Of a stretch of 64,000 bases of DNA, positions 1 to 11,583 are shown piece by piece. Origin of the DNA: Kalmusia sp. IMI 367209 (taxonomy: Eukaryota; Ascomycota; Dothideomycetes; Pleosporales; Didymosphaeriaceae); NCBI GenBank assembly GCA_027946365.1, contig JAPEUQ010000002.1, forward strand, positions 310,001 through 374,000, in the 5' to 3' direction. Numbering within the stretch: the stretch's first letter is position 1; every line of letters starts with the position of its first letter. The notes beneath the pieces are model-generated. The model worked only from the letters and a program-made list of their open reading frames with translations. It ran no database searches and was not told the origin of the DNA. A program made the position numbers and the translations under genes.

Positions 1-531
1 AGGATCAAGCATGAAGATGGCATAGTCCTTAACGGTGTCCACGAGGATCTTGAACGTCTCGTTTGTGTACAGTTGCTCCTCGAGCTCAGCTTGCTTCCGA
101 TAAGCTTCCGTGGTGTCCTGGACCTCCATCAGGAAGCAACGGGTGGCACCATGGTGAGCGATGGGCACGGTGCGTAGGGTCCAGATGCGGCCGTCAAGCA
201 ATTCGTCAAACTTGGAGGGAGCTGCGGTGTCCTGGGCAGCGCGGATGCCTTCGCGAACCAATGCAAGGGAGGGTAGTGGCACGGCGGCGCAAAGGTCCTC
301 TACGCAGAGACCGAGCAGCTGGGCGCGGTCGGAGGCGCCTGAGACGGAGCAGTAGGAATCCGAGACGTGCGTCACACGGAGATGAACGTCCAAGACAAAG
401 GTCGGGATAGGCGTGTGGTGGATGATTTCTAGGAGGAGGGTGCCGGTGGTGTCGCTGGTGTCGCTGGTGTCATTGCCCGTGGGGGGCGGGAGATCGACGA
501 CAGCGGATGCAGAGTGAAGGGCCGTCGACAT
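1..531 (-). CDS. PAS-domain protein, 5' part only; probable hybrid histidine kinase
   Basis: An ATG at 529-531 (minus strand) opens a frame that runs 177 codons to the window edge, so only the N-terminus is seen. After a Ser/Thr/Asp-rich leader of about 30 residues there is a PAS-like segment (HHTPIPTFVLDVHLRVTHVS, about residues 36-55) and, at the cut edge, the start of a second PAS unit (ILVDTVKDYAIFMLDP). This 'LVDxVKDYAIFMLDP' opening is common in PAS-containing fungal hybrid histidine kinases, which sense signals and feed the Ssk1/Skn7 phosphorelay. The kinase, ATPase and receiver domains would lie left of the window and are not visible, so the kinase assignment is an inference. The upstream 532-870 stretch is GC-rich. 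Confidence 0.6.
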   Translation of the reverse strand, partial: MSTALHSASAVVDLPPPTGNDTSDTSDTTGTLLLEIIHHTPIPTFVLDVHLRVTHVSDSYCSVSGASDRAQLLGLCVEDLCAAVPLPSLALVREGIRAAQDTAAPSKFDELLDGRIWTLRTVPIAHHGATRCFLMEVQDTTEAYRKQAELEEQLYTNETFKILVDTVKDYAIFMLDP

Positions 532-1470
532 GGCTAAGGGTTCCGGCGAGCCGGTTGCGGTCATGGCGGCGGGCAGGAGCTCTGGGAATGCCCTGCAACG
601 CCGGGTTGCCTACGCGTGCCTGGAGATGCGCGCAGGGCCGGGGAGCCGCAGAGAAAGTCGTATGATGCTCGCATGGCAGCAGGCTAGCTTTTGTGCCCCC
701 CCGGGCCGCACTCTGCAGACTGGTGCTGTGCAGCCGAGCCAGACCCCGTCCGAACCTGCGTTGAACGGGCGCGGGCCTGGCCAGTGGCGCAATCGCCGGC
801 TGCGGTTGCCGCCTCTCATGAGACATGGCTTTCTAGGTTCCGCGGCCTTTTGCCGTCGGTCGCTGCATGGGCGTAATAAAAGGGTCGTACGGGGCTGGCT
901 GATCGGTAGAAGCCCACTGTCACCTCGGGCAGACCGTCATGGCACCAAAGTGATCCGGATCCGAGCTTCAGAAGCACAGCTCAGAACGAATGACAGGCAA
1001 CGAGATTGAAGCAGTTAAGTACATGGATGATTGCTATAAGAGCATTGGCGTTCGATGTCTATGTAAACGAGTGAGTGACGTCACATCCTCTTTACCGACC
1101 GTGCCGATAGTGCCGAAGAGCCCAATGAGAAGTTGCCCTACCTGCATACGCGCATGTGCTGGAGAGGCTCCAAGCAAGCCGAACAGACACATGCCGCATC
1201 CATCGTCTCATTCTCTGGGTAAGCACGAAGCATGGAAGTTTTCCATCGCTCCCTGCGAGGATCCATATCCCGTTTTGATCGAGAATCCTTGAGGATGCTC
1301 TCACACATACTGCTATGCTGGCACGAACCGAGCTCATTATAAACTTGAGAGGAAGGACTCTGAATGTTTCCAGGCGGGGGGTAGGGATATGCGTAATTTT
1401 CAATAACACTGCGTCTGCTCGAGAACTAGATCGAGGTATGATAAGCATAGCTGATTGAAGTCTTAACATT
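532..1470. other. Intergenic, no gene recognised
   Basis: The left part (532-870) is GC-rich and probably 5' leader/promoter of the PAS-domain gene. The overlapping open frames on both strands here have no recognisable domain and look like GC-driven shadows. From about 1000 to 1470 the sequence turns AT-richer. The stretch just below 1480 could be an intron of the BTB relic, because a GTAAGT donor occurs on the minus strand at the end of its frame. Confidence 0.5.
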
Positions 1471-2104
1471 TTAGGATGACTTACTATATCGATAAGAGGT
1501 GGAGGATTCGGAGAGCTCCGTGTAGACCCTCCGATCGCAATCAAAGCCGGTCCAGCGCTCTAGTACGTGGTTGAGGTAATGTATCGCGCTCATGACATCG
1601 TTGCGCAGACAGCGGGTGTCGTGTGCATCGGCAAAAACGTAGACATCCAAAAGTCTGTCCAGTATCTTGTCGTAGGATTTGCGTAGAGACTCAACCTCTG
1701 TGCTCTTCTGCCAAGTCTCCAGGACTTCTAGATCGAGGTCACTTGTATTCTGTGCCGGCGACGATGTAACCCTTGCCGCAGCAGCCATTTCTGTGGATGT
1801 GTTCGACGAGGTATCTCTTCGCTGGTTCGCTGCTATGTGTCTCTCGGTGCATGAAGGGTCGGGAACGGTGTTTCGAGCGCATTGGGCGTATAGCCACTGC
1901 ACGAAGATCTTGAGGATTGCTGGTCTTGTCTCGGTCAAACGAATGATACCATCAGTACTCTCTTAGTACTCGCTACTGAAGCTCCTCTAAAATCATCAGA
2001 TTGCTGAATGGGTGGATCTTTGTGAATGCAGAAGGCGGCCTCCTCTTCAACGAGCACCTGCATAATCTCGCGACTGAAATTCCTGGGCCGTATAAGTATG
2101 CGAG
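1471..2104 (-). pseudogene. BTB/POZ-domain protein, frameshifted
   Basis: Read on the minus strand, the first half gives a BTB start (SREIMQVLVEEEAAFCIHKD) and the second half continues with the usual fungal BTB strand/helix pattern (DGIIRLTETRPAILKIFVQWLY, first 20 residues from about 1950) and a C-terminal helix (DVYVFADAHDTRCLRNDVM). The two halves are in different frames, joined near 1950-1965 around a TACTAAGAG stretch, and a stop lies just before the first half. No ATG opens the 155-codon second frame; it begins with TTG. BTB-only proteins of this size form large families in Pleosporales, and decayed copies are common. An undetected intron is possible but no convincing donor/acceptor pair repairs the frame. 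Confidence 0.55.
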
Positions 2105-2603
2105 TTTCTCAATTATCACCGGGATTGTCATACATGAAGTTTGACTTCATTTTTGGAGATGGGATCAAGGTTCTCATGGTACGCACCATGGACGAGGGCG
2201 CTTTCAAACGCAGTCGGAAAACCAAAGCGCTTGTGTGACGACTCGATCGGGAGCAGTAACGTGCGGCACGTGCTGTCTTTGTCACACGAAGACATCCATA
2301 ACGACCAGATTCAGCTCCAGTTACGTTTACCTGTGTCCATGTGTCGAAAGGATATCAAGTGAAGTGCTAAGGTAAGTACCAAATGCGTCATTGTACTGCA
2401 GCTACGGGACACGATTTTAGAGATAATCCTTGTGCATAACGTGCGACCCAGGAAGATTGGGCCCACCATGAGGCTCCGTACTTGTCCTAGGTACGATCAT
2501 ACATTTCGAAGGAAGGAGAGCAGGGGTACATGTCCCCCTAGCTCGGATGACTTGTATATCACATGTGAACAGTCCCGAAGCTAACCATCTGATGAGCTCT
2601 TAC

Positions 2604-3356
2604 TTAGATTCTGTCTCCTGCTGCCCAAAGCCGGCGCCAATCCTCTTCGTCGACATGCTCGCTCTTGACGGCCCGACCGCGCTCCCGCCCCTCCCAAAAT
2701 CGATCGACTAGCTCCACCCATTTTGAATGTATGCCAGCAACGAAAAGGCTCACCCGAATGGTATGTGCGTAGCAGCCTGTTTCCAGTGCAGCCACCATGC
2801 ATTGCATCACTTCCTTGACATCGTCCTCATGCAAGTCTCCCAGTTCTAGGGACACATCGAGCAGATTCGGTCCAGACTTTTGCGCGTGACGATGGCTTAG
2901 GTCGGAGCTCCTCATGGCAAACCTCTGCAACACGGAAATATCCGAATGCTCAAGATGATGAGGCAATATAGCGCCGTGGTCGCTGCCGGTACATATATTG
3001 AGGCAGAGCGTGCGGATAATGAGGATCAGGCATTCTCGGACCTTTTCAGGAACGGGCATGCGATAGATTGCAATGACAAGTCTGGGAGGGAAGGTTTCGG
3101 CCAGGAGTCTAGATTGCTTTTTCTTGATGACGGGGAGAGCCTCGTCGTGGACTTGGCGGCACGTTTGGAGGATGGAACAGCAGAGCCATGTGTTGACGAA
3201 GGTTATGCTTATGGGATGCGCTGGACCGTCGAGTGCTGGAGGTGTGGGCGATGGGTGGGGTTGGCCGGGAATGCGATTGTGTGTGGTCTGGAGAGGGAGG
3301 AAGTCATACACACATAGGCGGATGTCTGCCGGTAGGCTCAGGAAGTCGAAGGGCAT
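2604..3356 (-). CDS. 2EXR/F-box-like domain protein
   Basis: An uninterrupted 250-codon frame from an ATG. The N-terminus (FDFLSLPADIRLCVYDFLPL, residues 3-22) is the short F-box-like/2EXR opening found in hundreds of ascomycete proteins, followed at about residue 63 by the family's second landmark, ILQTCRQVHDEALPVI. The rest is a mixed helical region without a recognisable catalytic motif. These proteins are presumed protein-interaction or ubiquitin-ligase adaptor proteins, but few have an established role. No introns are needed. The gene diverges from VPS18, with about 540 bp between the starts. Confidence 0.75.
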   Translation of the reverse strand: MPFDFLSLPADIRLCVYDFLPLQTTHNRIPGQPHPSPTPPALDGPAHPISITFVNTWLCCSILQTCRQVHDEALPVIKKKQSRLLAETFPPRLVIAIYRMPVPEKVRECLILIIRTLCLNICTGSDHGAILPHHLEHSDISVLQRFAMRSSDLSHRHAQKSGPNLLDVSLELGDLHEDDVKEVMQCMVAALETGCYAHTIRVSLFVAGIHSKWVELVDRFWEGRERGRAVKSEHVDEEDWRRLWAAGDRI

Positions 3357-3893
3357 CTTGCGGCTATATATCTACATGGCAGAATCCGATTTGAAATGCA
3401 TGAGCAAGGGCAATAGAGGCACTAGACAAAACATTTTCCGTCGCAATGGGCTGCACGTGTACTTATACGCCTTATACGACGTCAACATAGCTCTTTGTTT
3501 GAGATACGGCCGGAGCGACAGTGGCGCTGTTGGTCCCTTGGCAATACACGCATGATAGGTCGATGGGGAGAGATGCAAATATGCCGGCATTAAGCCCAAC
3601 ATCGCGGCGTGGAGCCGCTCTTCTAGAACCACGAGGCGATGGCGGCTCGCGTACGCGATCGCGAAGTGCATGTGGATTATCTCTCGCACGAGATGAGGCC
3701 GGGCCATCTCCGACTCATCTCCCTACCGAGCTTCACGAGCTCAGGCGTCACTGCTCCCTCCATATCGTATATCGCCCGCCTCTGTCGCCGCATCCTCGTG
3801 TGAATCGCTTCGCCAAGGCCACCGAAGCTGTAACGTCCCTTCTACGCCATGATAGATCCACCCGAGTAGCGAACATCCGTACAGAAGCCCGCC
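3357..3893. promoter_or_regulatory. Divergent intergenic region between the 2EXR gene and VPS18
   Basis: Holds the 5' regions of two divergently transcribed genes. A TATA-like stretch (ctatatatc, about 3364-3372) sits 8-16 nt upstream of the 2EXR start codon, close enough that it may mark the transcript start rather than a classical TATA box. The VPS18 side is C/T-rich. No other gene is visible; the frames on both strands show no domain. Confidence 0.4.
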
Positions 3894-6800
3894 ATGGCGT
3901 ACGATTTGTCGAGCGGATACGCCGCGCCCGGCACGAGCAACTTCCAGGACGGCGATGCAGCGCTCCCCATGTTCAACATCGAGCGCGTGTCGCTGCAGTT
4001 TTCTGTGGCGTCTGACTTTGTTGCTGCTGCGGTTGCTAACAACGTCCTCATCCTCGCCCTGTCTACGGGGCGCATTCTACGCATAGACCTAGACAGCCCC
4101 GCCGACATTGACGGTTCGCTATGCCCTGGGATGCATGTTTTTCGACACAAACTAACGTTGCGAAGACATTGACCTACCCAAAAAACCTTCCGAGATTGGT
4201 GTCATCAAGCGCCTGTTTCTCGACCCGTCCGCTTCCCACCTGATCATCACCACCACACTCGCCGAGAATTTCTACCTCCATACACAGTCGCGGACACCTA
4301 AGGCTCTATCTAGGCTGAAAGGCGTCGCAATTGAAAGCATATCATGGAATCCTTCGCAGCCGACTGCCTCGACCCGCGAGATCTTGGTCGGCGCCTCCGA
4401 CGGGAACGTCTACGAAGTCTACATTGAGCCGTCATCTGAGTTCTACCGCCGGGAGGAGCGATATCTGAAGGGTGTGTACAAGACCAACGACGGACCTATC
4501 ATTGGTTTGTGGACAGACATCGTGCCGGGGAGGAACGACTTGCGAAGGGTCATTATTGCAACGCCGTCAACATTTCTGCATTTCGCCGGGAAGGTCGGAC
4601 GCCACGGGCACGAAGGCAGCGGCTCCATATTCTCTAAGCTCTTTGAGACTGAATCTGCCACGGTACACGAAATCGCAAACGTCGCATCTACCGCCACATC
4701 GCTCCTCGCCGTTTCGCCCGAGCTTGAGGAAATACCATCTTTGGACCACACAAATGCGGAGAGAATATTTGGTTGGCTCACTTTACAGGGAGTGCTGCAC
4801 GGGAAGCTATTTTTGTCGTTGGATACCTCTGAATTAGGCGGCAGGGTCTTGGGCGAGTCAAAGATGCTACCTCGGTCGCAGATTCCCCCTTCACAGACCG
4901 CTAGCGGGCGTAATAGGCGGACACAAGACTCAGTCACATCCATGATACTCAGTCAGTGGCACATAATGCAGTTGATTGATGGGAGACTGGTCGTCACAAA
5001 TCGTTTGGATGACACCGTGGTGCTTGACCAAGTGGTTCTAGAGTCCGGCCAGACTGCGGTTAACTTGGTGGCAGATATCAAGAAGAACACATACTGGCTG
5101 TTCACAAACCAGGAAATCTTCGAAATCGTCATCACGGATGAAAGTAGGGATGTGTGGAAGATTATGTTGAAGGCACAACAATTCGATGCGGCGTCTCAAT
5201 ATGCCAAGACTGCGGCACAAAAAGACGCCGTGGCGACAGCATCCGGTGATTACCTGGTTGGTAAGGGACAATACTCAGAGGCCGCTGCTGTGTACGGACG
5301 TAGCACGAAGCCCTTTGAGCAGGTAGCCCTCACCTTCATCGACAAGGGTGAGCAAGATGCTTTGCGCAAGTATCTGCTTACGAAGCTTTCAACCCTGAAG
5401 AAGTCGGCTACTATGCAACGAATCATGGTAGCCACGTGGCTCACGGAGCTGTACATGGCGAAGTTGAATATACTAGACGATACCATCACGACGAAAGCAG
5501 AGCTCTCCGAAAGCATGAACACTGCAGAGACCCAAGACCAGCTCTCTATCGTCCGAAAGGAGTACCAAGAATTCGTTGCGAAGTACAAGTCTGACTTAGA
5601 CCGAAAGACGGTCTATGAAATCATTAGCAGTCATGGGAGAGAAGAGGAGCTACTTTACTTTGCCACCGTTGTCAACGACTACAATTACGTGCTCGCCTAC
5701 TGGGTGCAAAGAGAAAGATGGCGGGAGACTCTAGATGTCATCAAAAAGCAGACGGACCCCGAAGTTTTTTACAAGTACAGCAGCGTTTTGATGGCGCAAG
5801 TGCCCGTCGATCTCGTGGAAATCATGATGCGACAGACGAATCTGGATGCCCAGAAACTTATTCCTGCATTTCTCAATTACAACAACATCACCAAGGTACC
5901 GCTGAGTCAGAACCAAGCTGTTCGATACCTTTTATTTGAGATTAATCAGCACCAATCTACGGATGCCGCAATCCACAACACCTTGATCTCAATATACGCT
6001 TCGTCTCCTACGAGAGATGAGGCAGCGCTTCTCGCCTATCTTGAGGGACAATCTATGGCCCATGAACAAAACTACGATGCCGATTTTGCACTACGATTAT
6101 GCATCCAGCACAATCGAGTGCAGTCCTGTGTTCATATCTACAGCTCTATGGGCCAATATGTGCAAGCTGTCGATCTAGCATTGAAATACGACGAAGTAGA
6201 TCTTGCTAGTAACGTTGCAGACCGGTCAAACACCGAGCCAGCCCTACGAAAGAAACTATGGTTAGCGATTGCAAAGAAAGTCATCTCACAGTCTTCGGGA
6301 ATCAAAACTGCTATCGAGTTTCTACGACGTGTCGATTTACTCCGGATAGAAGACCTGATTCCCTTCTTTCCAGATTTTGTCGTCATTGACGATTTCAAGG
6401 AGGAAATCTGCTCTGCATTAGAAGACTACTCGCGCAAGATCGACGAGTTGAAGAAGGAAATGGACGACAGCGAGGAAACGGCGGCGCATATCAAGACAGA
6501 CATTAAGGCACTCGAGCAACGGTACGCGATCGTAGAGCCAGGCGAACGCTGCTATGTCTGCGGCCTTCCGCTGCTTGCGCGACAGTTCTTCGTTTTTCCG
6601 TGCCAGCATGCCTTTCACAGCGACTGCCTCGCGAAGAAGGTTGTTGAGCTGGCGGGCATGGCGAAAGGGAAGCGCATCGCGGAGTTGCAGATGGAGGTTA
6701 GCAAGGGAACAAGCGTAGGCCCAAAGAGGGAGAAGGCTATCAGGGAACTAGATGCCCTGGTAGGATCGTCTTGGTGAGTTTCCATGTTTTCCCTCAGGCT

Positions 6801-6909
6801 GGTGTAAATACTAACATTTTGTAGTGTGTTATGCAGCGAATTGGCTGTGAAACTGATCGACGAGCCGTTTATTATAGCCATGGATGACAAGGAGGAATGG
6901 GCATTGTAA
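3894..6909 (+). CDS. VPS18: Vacuolar protein sorting protein 18 (HOPS/CORVET RING-H2 subunit)
   Basis: Three exons can be placed: 3894-4113, 4166-6773 and 6825-6909. The introns are 52 and 51 nt, with ACTAAC/CTAAC branch points. Spliced, they give a 970-residue protein, the usual length for Vps18. The first third is the beta-propeller (for example LILALSTGRILRIDLD), the middle an alpha-solenoid clathrin-repeat region (IEFLRRVDLLRIEDLIPFFP). A C-terminal RING-H2 starts near residue 869 (CYVCGLPLL, PCQHAFHSDCL) and ends after the last intron with SSCVLCSELAVKLIDEPF. The last zinc-binding Cys pair therefore depends on correct splicing of intron 2. Vps18 is a core subunit of the class C complexes that tether endosomes and vacuoles. 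It appears intact and is a good syntenic anchor for this locus. Confidence 0.95.
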
Positions 6910-7551
6910 ATTTGCAATCAAGATACCATTTTCCAACGCGTTTTCGCGCGGAATACTACCACATTTTACTATGCGGGGATGTTGCTTGATGTCGCCTGCC
7001 TGATTGCGGTTAGCTTCTACAACAATGGCTCCTTGCATCCCCGCCCACACGTCCGCAGTCACCTCCGCTCGTCAACTCTGCTAACATTACTGCAGCGTGA
7101 TTCCTAATCTTTGTTTCCATCTCCTCATTGCTGTTTATTGGTGGTTCGCACGCGACGGACGAGTGAGATGTGACGTTGGCGATGCTTCCGCAGGATGCCT
7201 AACCCGCTTAAGATCAACACGCTGCATCCTGGTGGACCGATTTGTTTACTTCTTGCAGTCGGATTGCGCGTCTCTCGTTCCTGCATGCCGACCTGACCTA
7301 TCGTATGCATCAAACCTTTTTTCGAGCACGACGTGCCAATTGTTGCGGCGAGGCGCAGCATGTTGATCGCCTAAAGCCGCTTCAGGGCTAGCACGTCCCT
7401 CATGGTGGTCTTTCACGCGAAGGAAGACGCGCTAATAGGCCCAGCAGGAATTATTGTTAATTGTTCATAGGCACCGAGTATACTCTTCTTCCTTTCGTTG
7501 TTCACCTCTGTCGGTCTGCAAAAGGAGGAGGATGGAGAGAGAACCGCTGTT
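6910..7551. other. Intergenic between VPS18 and the membrane protein gene
   Basis: About 640 bp between two same-strand genes. It should hold the VPS18 3' end and the promoter of the downstream gene. No frame with a recognisable domain and no repeat were seen. Confidence 0.5.
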
Positions 7552-9472
7552 ATGGACGATATATATGGATCGATACGCACACCTACGGAGCCACTACCGC
7601 CTTACTCGCCGTGGAGAATCGGACGAAGCGACAGTACCGGAGAGAGCGAGTTCCTAGATGAAAAGAAGGAAAATGGTATCGTTATCCGCATTGCCAGGAC
7701 TTGGACGCGGACAGCAACAACGCAAATAGCGCCAGCAATATCTTCGTCTGCGCGCACCACTTCCCATTTCGTACAGTATCGGACGTGGCCAGCTATCAAG
7801 GATTCCGTTCAACATCGCATATGGCCAGCCATCAAGAATTATCCATTAAAGAAGAGACAAGCATGGGGCTTCTTCCTTGTCATTTTGATAGGCATCGCCC
7901 CGTTCGTCACATATGGAAAGCTGAATGACCCATGGGACATATACTTCTATTATGGTGCCTTCGCAGCCAAAACCATTGGCTGCGGTGACCTCGACAGTAT
8001 TCCGCAGAACTCCACGGTTGAGGGTGTTGAGGCTCTGTTCGTTCTGGACTGGAAGTTTGGCCAGTTCACGTTCTCCCAAGTCAAAACGATCGATGTGGCT
8101 TGGGATATTTTGGTCGGGAGGGGTGTCCAGATGGCATTTTGGGCTGTTTCGTATAGGGTCTTTACGGATGCGCTGTTGCGCCTCATTGAGCGCCACCCAG
8201 CATCGTACGAGACATTCATGAGCATCTCCCTCGAGGGGCCCTGCTTGGCCTCTTCGTGGATGCTGCTCAAGCAGCTTTTCCGCAATCGAAGCAAAAGGAC
8301 TTGGTTTTTGTTCTACTTTATGCTTCTGTCGTCGATTTACGTCCTCTCTATACCGCCGTTGCTTGGAGCCATGACCGGTTATGATAGTCGGACGATAGCA
8401 TGGGTCAGTGTTGGAGACCCGGATAACATTATACCGGCTTCCACAGTGCAAAGTGCCACCGTTGTTTACGGAACCTGGAACTCAACCTTCGATGAACCGA
8501 TATGCGACACTGACTCCGAACAATTCGACGATTGGTGGTATCACATGCAGGATATGAGATCCAACTGTGGGTGACAGCTCACAACTCCTACCATGTAAAG
8601 TGCTGACTTTAGAAAGGTAACTGCCAGTTACCGAACGGAACTATACTGCCCTATGAAGAATGGGAAAATCGATACAATAGTCTCTACTACAATAGTCCCA
8701 ACTATCAAATACCCGCCTACTCATACGACGATTGTGCGTAAACTCGCTCCTTCCCACCTCACCGCACACTAACACGCCGACCAGGCCACTTCAACTTCAC
8801 CGGCAACGACAAATTCTATGACCCCAGCTGGGGTTTACAGTATGACTACGCACCCGCCAAAAATTGGGGCGTACAGAACTGTATTTTCTTCCTTTCCCAT
8901 TGCATCTTCATATCTGCTTGCTGATACCTCGAGAAGGCAACGACACATATCCCATTACCCTTAAGAACACAACATATTCAATGTATAATCTTAATTTTAC
9001 CGCCTCCGGCACCTGCTGGCTTGGAAAACCATACGACCGCAACGAATTATTCGACACGGCGCGCTGTCTACCCGATACTGCGAATCCCTCCTACCAATGG
9101 GGCTTTTCGTCCGCGCTCATGGGCGTCATCTTCATAATCAATATTACCTGGTGTATAAGTATGTGGGTTGTGTGGCAAGACGCACTGTTAGGCAAGTTGG
9201 CGAGGAGCGGGTATAGGATGAGTCAGTTGAGGGCTGCTTTTGTATTGACGGAGGCAGCGAGGCAAAGGACGGGTGTGGGCGTCGATGGGCTGGTTCTGAG
9301 GGAGAGCAAAACGTTGAAAAAAGAGTTGGAAGAGAGGAGAGGAAGACGGGAGGCGGTGATTGAGCGGAGCGTCTTTGAAGAAGGCGCTGGGGTTATCGAG
9401 CAGGAGCAGAAATGGATGATTAGGCGGCGACCTGTCGGGAAAGGTGGGGGAGATGTCTCTGATGGGGTGTAG
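7552..9472 (+). CDS. Multi-pass membrane protein of unknown function
   Basis: The first ATG of the frame is at 7552; the longer frame from 7498 starts with TTG and was not used. The proposed exons are 7552-8566, 8617-8733, 8785-8880 and 8937-9472. All junctions keep phase and give 587 residues. Hydrophobic helices are seen at about residues 107-125 (WGFFLVILIGIAPFVTYG), 170-190, 255-280 (FLFYFMLLSSIYVLSIPPLL) and near the C-terminus (SSALMGVIFIINITWCISMW). The large loop between the third and last helix has many N-x-S/T sites and is probably extracellular. The C-terminal tail is charged (LKKELEERRGRREAVIERS). The pattern matches a conserved fungal family of uncharacterised membrane proteins; I do not recognise a function. 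The exact position of the first intron is the least certain point. Confidence 0.75.
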
Positions 9473-10258
9473 CTTTGCGATTACGTCGCTAATTGAATGA
9501 ATACAAGAATTCTGAATTGATGCAAGTGACGCCTATCTAGAGCTGACGTTATCATCTTTAGCCCTTTCCACGCGCAGCATTATTCTTAATAGTATCCATG
9601 TTATGTCAATTCGACTAAAAACCCTCGACTGCACTGTATTGAAACAATACACCCTTTTTTGCTACTATATCACTATAAACGAATTTTCATATCAGCCTTG
9701 AGGTGGGCACAAAACTCTTGTTGAAATTCCTTTTTGCAACGTATGCTCGGATACCTCTCTACGTCAAAAGTCCCTGCTAGAATTACACCGCAAAAGGCGA
9801 AAAAAGAGCCGAACGTGCAGCAAAGAATGGTCGCTGTACGACAACAAATAATGCCTCTAGGCCGATCATCAAGGTCAATTTTCAAAGACACGTACGGCTT
9901 TAGCATCCAAGATTGAGAGGTTTGGCCAACATTAAGCGCTATTGGAAGTCAGCTTACTGCGTCATGATTGGAAGAAGTTGAATTAGCTTCCGCGGTCGGG
10001 CTAACGTTCCGGGTAAAGCATCCGTCGGAAGGGTTACTGTATGAGTAAGCTCATACCCAGCGAATTTCACGCTTCTGTAAAACAGATGTGGTAATCTGAA
10101 ATACGACGTTTCCTCTCTAGAAACCGACTTTGCGATAGTATTATGAAAGAGACCTTTTTTGTGAATTCAAAAAGTCAGAACTATTCCTTGAGATCTAAAT
10201 TTAATTTTCCGGTACTTAGATTTTCTGAAGTGTGGAGAATATTATAGTTGCGATAGTC
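9473..10258. other. AT-rich intergenic region
   Basis: No coding signal. The stretch is AT-rich and leads directly into the tRNA gene. Short frames at 9673-9916 on both strands are mutual shadows without a recognisable domain. Confidence 0.5.
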
Positions 10259-10330
10259 GGGCTTGTGGTTTAGTGGTATAATTTTCCCTTAGCATGGGAA
10301 AGGTCCTGGGTTCGATTCCCAGCAAGTCCA
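10259..10330 (+). tRNA. tRNA-Ala (anticodon AGC), no intron
   Basis: A 72-nt cloverleaf can be folded. The 7-bp acceptor stem is GGGCTTG with CAAGTCC (one G-U pair), and the D arm contains the A box (GTTTAGTGG). The anticodon stem TTCCC/GGGAA carries the loop TTAGCAT, giving anticodon AGC. The T arm CTGGGTTCGATTCCCAG contains the B box GGTTCGATTCC, and the discriminator base is A. AGC reads GCU, so the tRNA carries alanine. A run of five T follows three bases after the gene. Confidence 0.93.
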
Positions 10331-10332
10331 TC

Positions 10333-10337
10333 TTTTT
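10333..10337 (+). terminator. RNA polymerase III terminator of tRNA-Ala
   Basis: Run of five T directly 3' of the tRNA gene, the standard Pol III stop signal. Confidence 0.8.
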
Positions 10338-10923
10338 GCCGTGTTTGCCACCGGCCGTTTTTACTGGCACACATTTGTGAGAAATGAGAAGTGGTTTCTC
10401 AAAGCTCGAATTGACAACGACTTCTTGTCGCTTTTCACTTTTCACTCACTATGTGTTCATTCCTAGTCCCTAGTCAGTCCCTGGGCATGGTTTTGCACGA
10501 ACCACTCCCCAGAATGAAAGAACCACTACGCGATAGAGTGCTACCTCGGAACACAAGAGCTCTCGGTCCTCTTAGACGCTTTGACACGTCTGGAAACGAA
10601 CAGATGGCATCGCGTACACGTGGCAGAACATTGAGCTGCGCCTCTACACTGTCGACCAACCGACGCACGCGTAGGACACGCGTGAGACTACGTGAAACCA
10701 AATTCGAGATTCGGATTTCCTATCAGTCCTGGGTCTTAGAGTTTGCAGATATCGAAAACAAACACGATCAGAAGGCCTGAGATCGCTACAGGCGTCGAGA
10801 GCAGGGATTGGCGGGGTGATCTGCGCTCGTATACGGGAATGCAGTCTCGGTGGCTGTGGTCACTCTAGGAGGTTGGCTTAGATCTGATGGTAGATCGAAG
10901 CCCTAGGATGAACTGGTACTAGA
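10338..10923. other. Spacer after tRNA-Ala
   Basis: About 590 bp. A 109-codon frame at 10451 has no recognisable domain and low-complexity Arg/Thr content. I see no convincing gene. Confidence 0.4.
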
Positions 10924-11421
10924 TTGTCAGGGTATAGCGTCAAGTGCGTGAACCGATTATATCGCCATCAGAAAGTTGGAGTGATTGTAGAAGCTGGGAG
11001 AGGGGAAACGGACACACGGATTTTCTTTTGTCAGGCTCTACATGGATCCAACATCTATGTTGTAGATGCTGATTCATATGCAGCAATGAATGATCATAGT
11101 ACCTACGTCTATCCTGGCTCAGGCTTTGTTAATGGTGAACGAGGCGATTTCATTATTATTGCCCCCGGGTATGACAGCGATGCAGCACGAATTGTTGGCC
11201 ACATAGTCAGTTGTGTGAAAGAGTTCTTCGCAAATAGCATGCTATTTCGGACAAAGGCAACAGAGTTGATACGAAGTGCACGCGCCCAAGGTAAAGAGAT
11301 CCGCAGTCTGTCTGGGTTCGTCGAATTATCGGCAGCGGTAGACGAGCTCTCTTCCCAAATGTCCACTGCTGTATACAAGAGCCCCACCCCACGGGCGCAC
11401 CCTGCTACCCAGCCTTCATAG
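10924..11421 (+). pseudogene. Possible C-terminal fragment of a class III aminotransferase
   Basis: Open frame of 165 codons without an ATG at its head: it follows a TGA and begins with TTG. The middle reads YVYPGSGFVNGERGDFIIIA and then PGYDSDAARIVGHIVSCVKE. This recalls the C-terminal stretch of class III aminotransferases (YPxGGTVDGxRGDHVLLAPP followed by a terminal helix). The catalytic lysine region is missing and the N-terminal 90 residues do not match well. It lies between the tRNA gene and the mariner element, so it is most likely a stranded gene end. An internal exon of an unrecognised gene is the alternative. Confidence 0.35.
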
Positions 11422-11512
11422 CTTAGGCCATTGAACCCTGTAAGAGGCTTTTGCTTGACTGCGCCGATGTCCCATGTCCGACGGTCGTCATGTACTGCTC
11501 TTTAGTATGCTG

Positions 11513-11583
11513 TACTATGGTATCCGGTCACAGTAGTGTAGGTGGCCCGAACACTGCAGGGGTGCAGATCCTAAGTAATTTAA
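11513..11583 (+). repeat. Left terminal inverted repeat of the mariner element
   Basis: Matches the reverse complement of 13186-13256 with only a few mismatches over about 71 bp, including the 20-bp core CCCGAACACTGCAGGGGTGC. The low divergence implies relatively recent transposition compared with the damaged coding part. Confidence 0.85.

Noticed and set aside
63..1009. Several long plus- and minus-strand frames in the GC-rich left end
   Set aside because: They overlap the PAS-domain gene or its leader, are Arg/Pro-rich and have no domain; typical shadows of GC-rich DNA.
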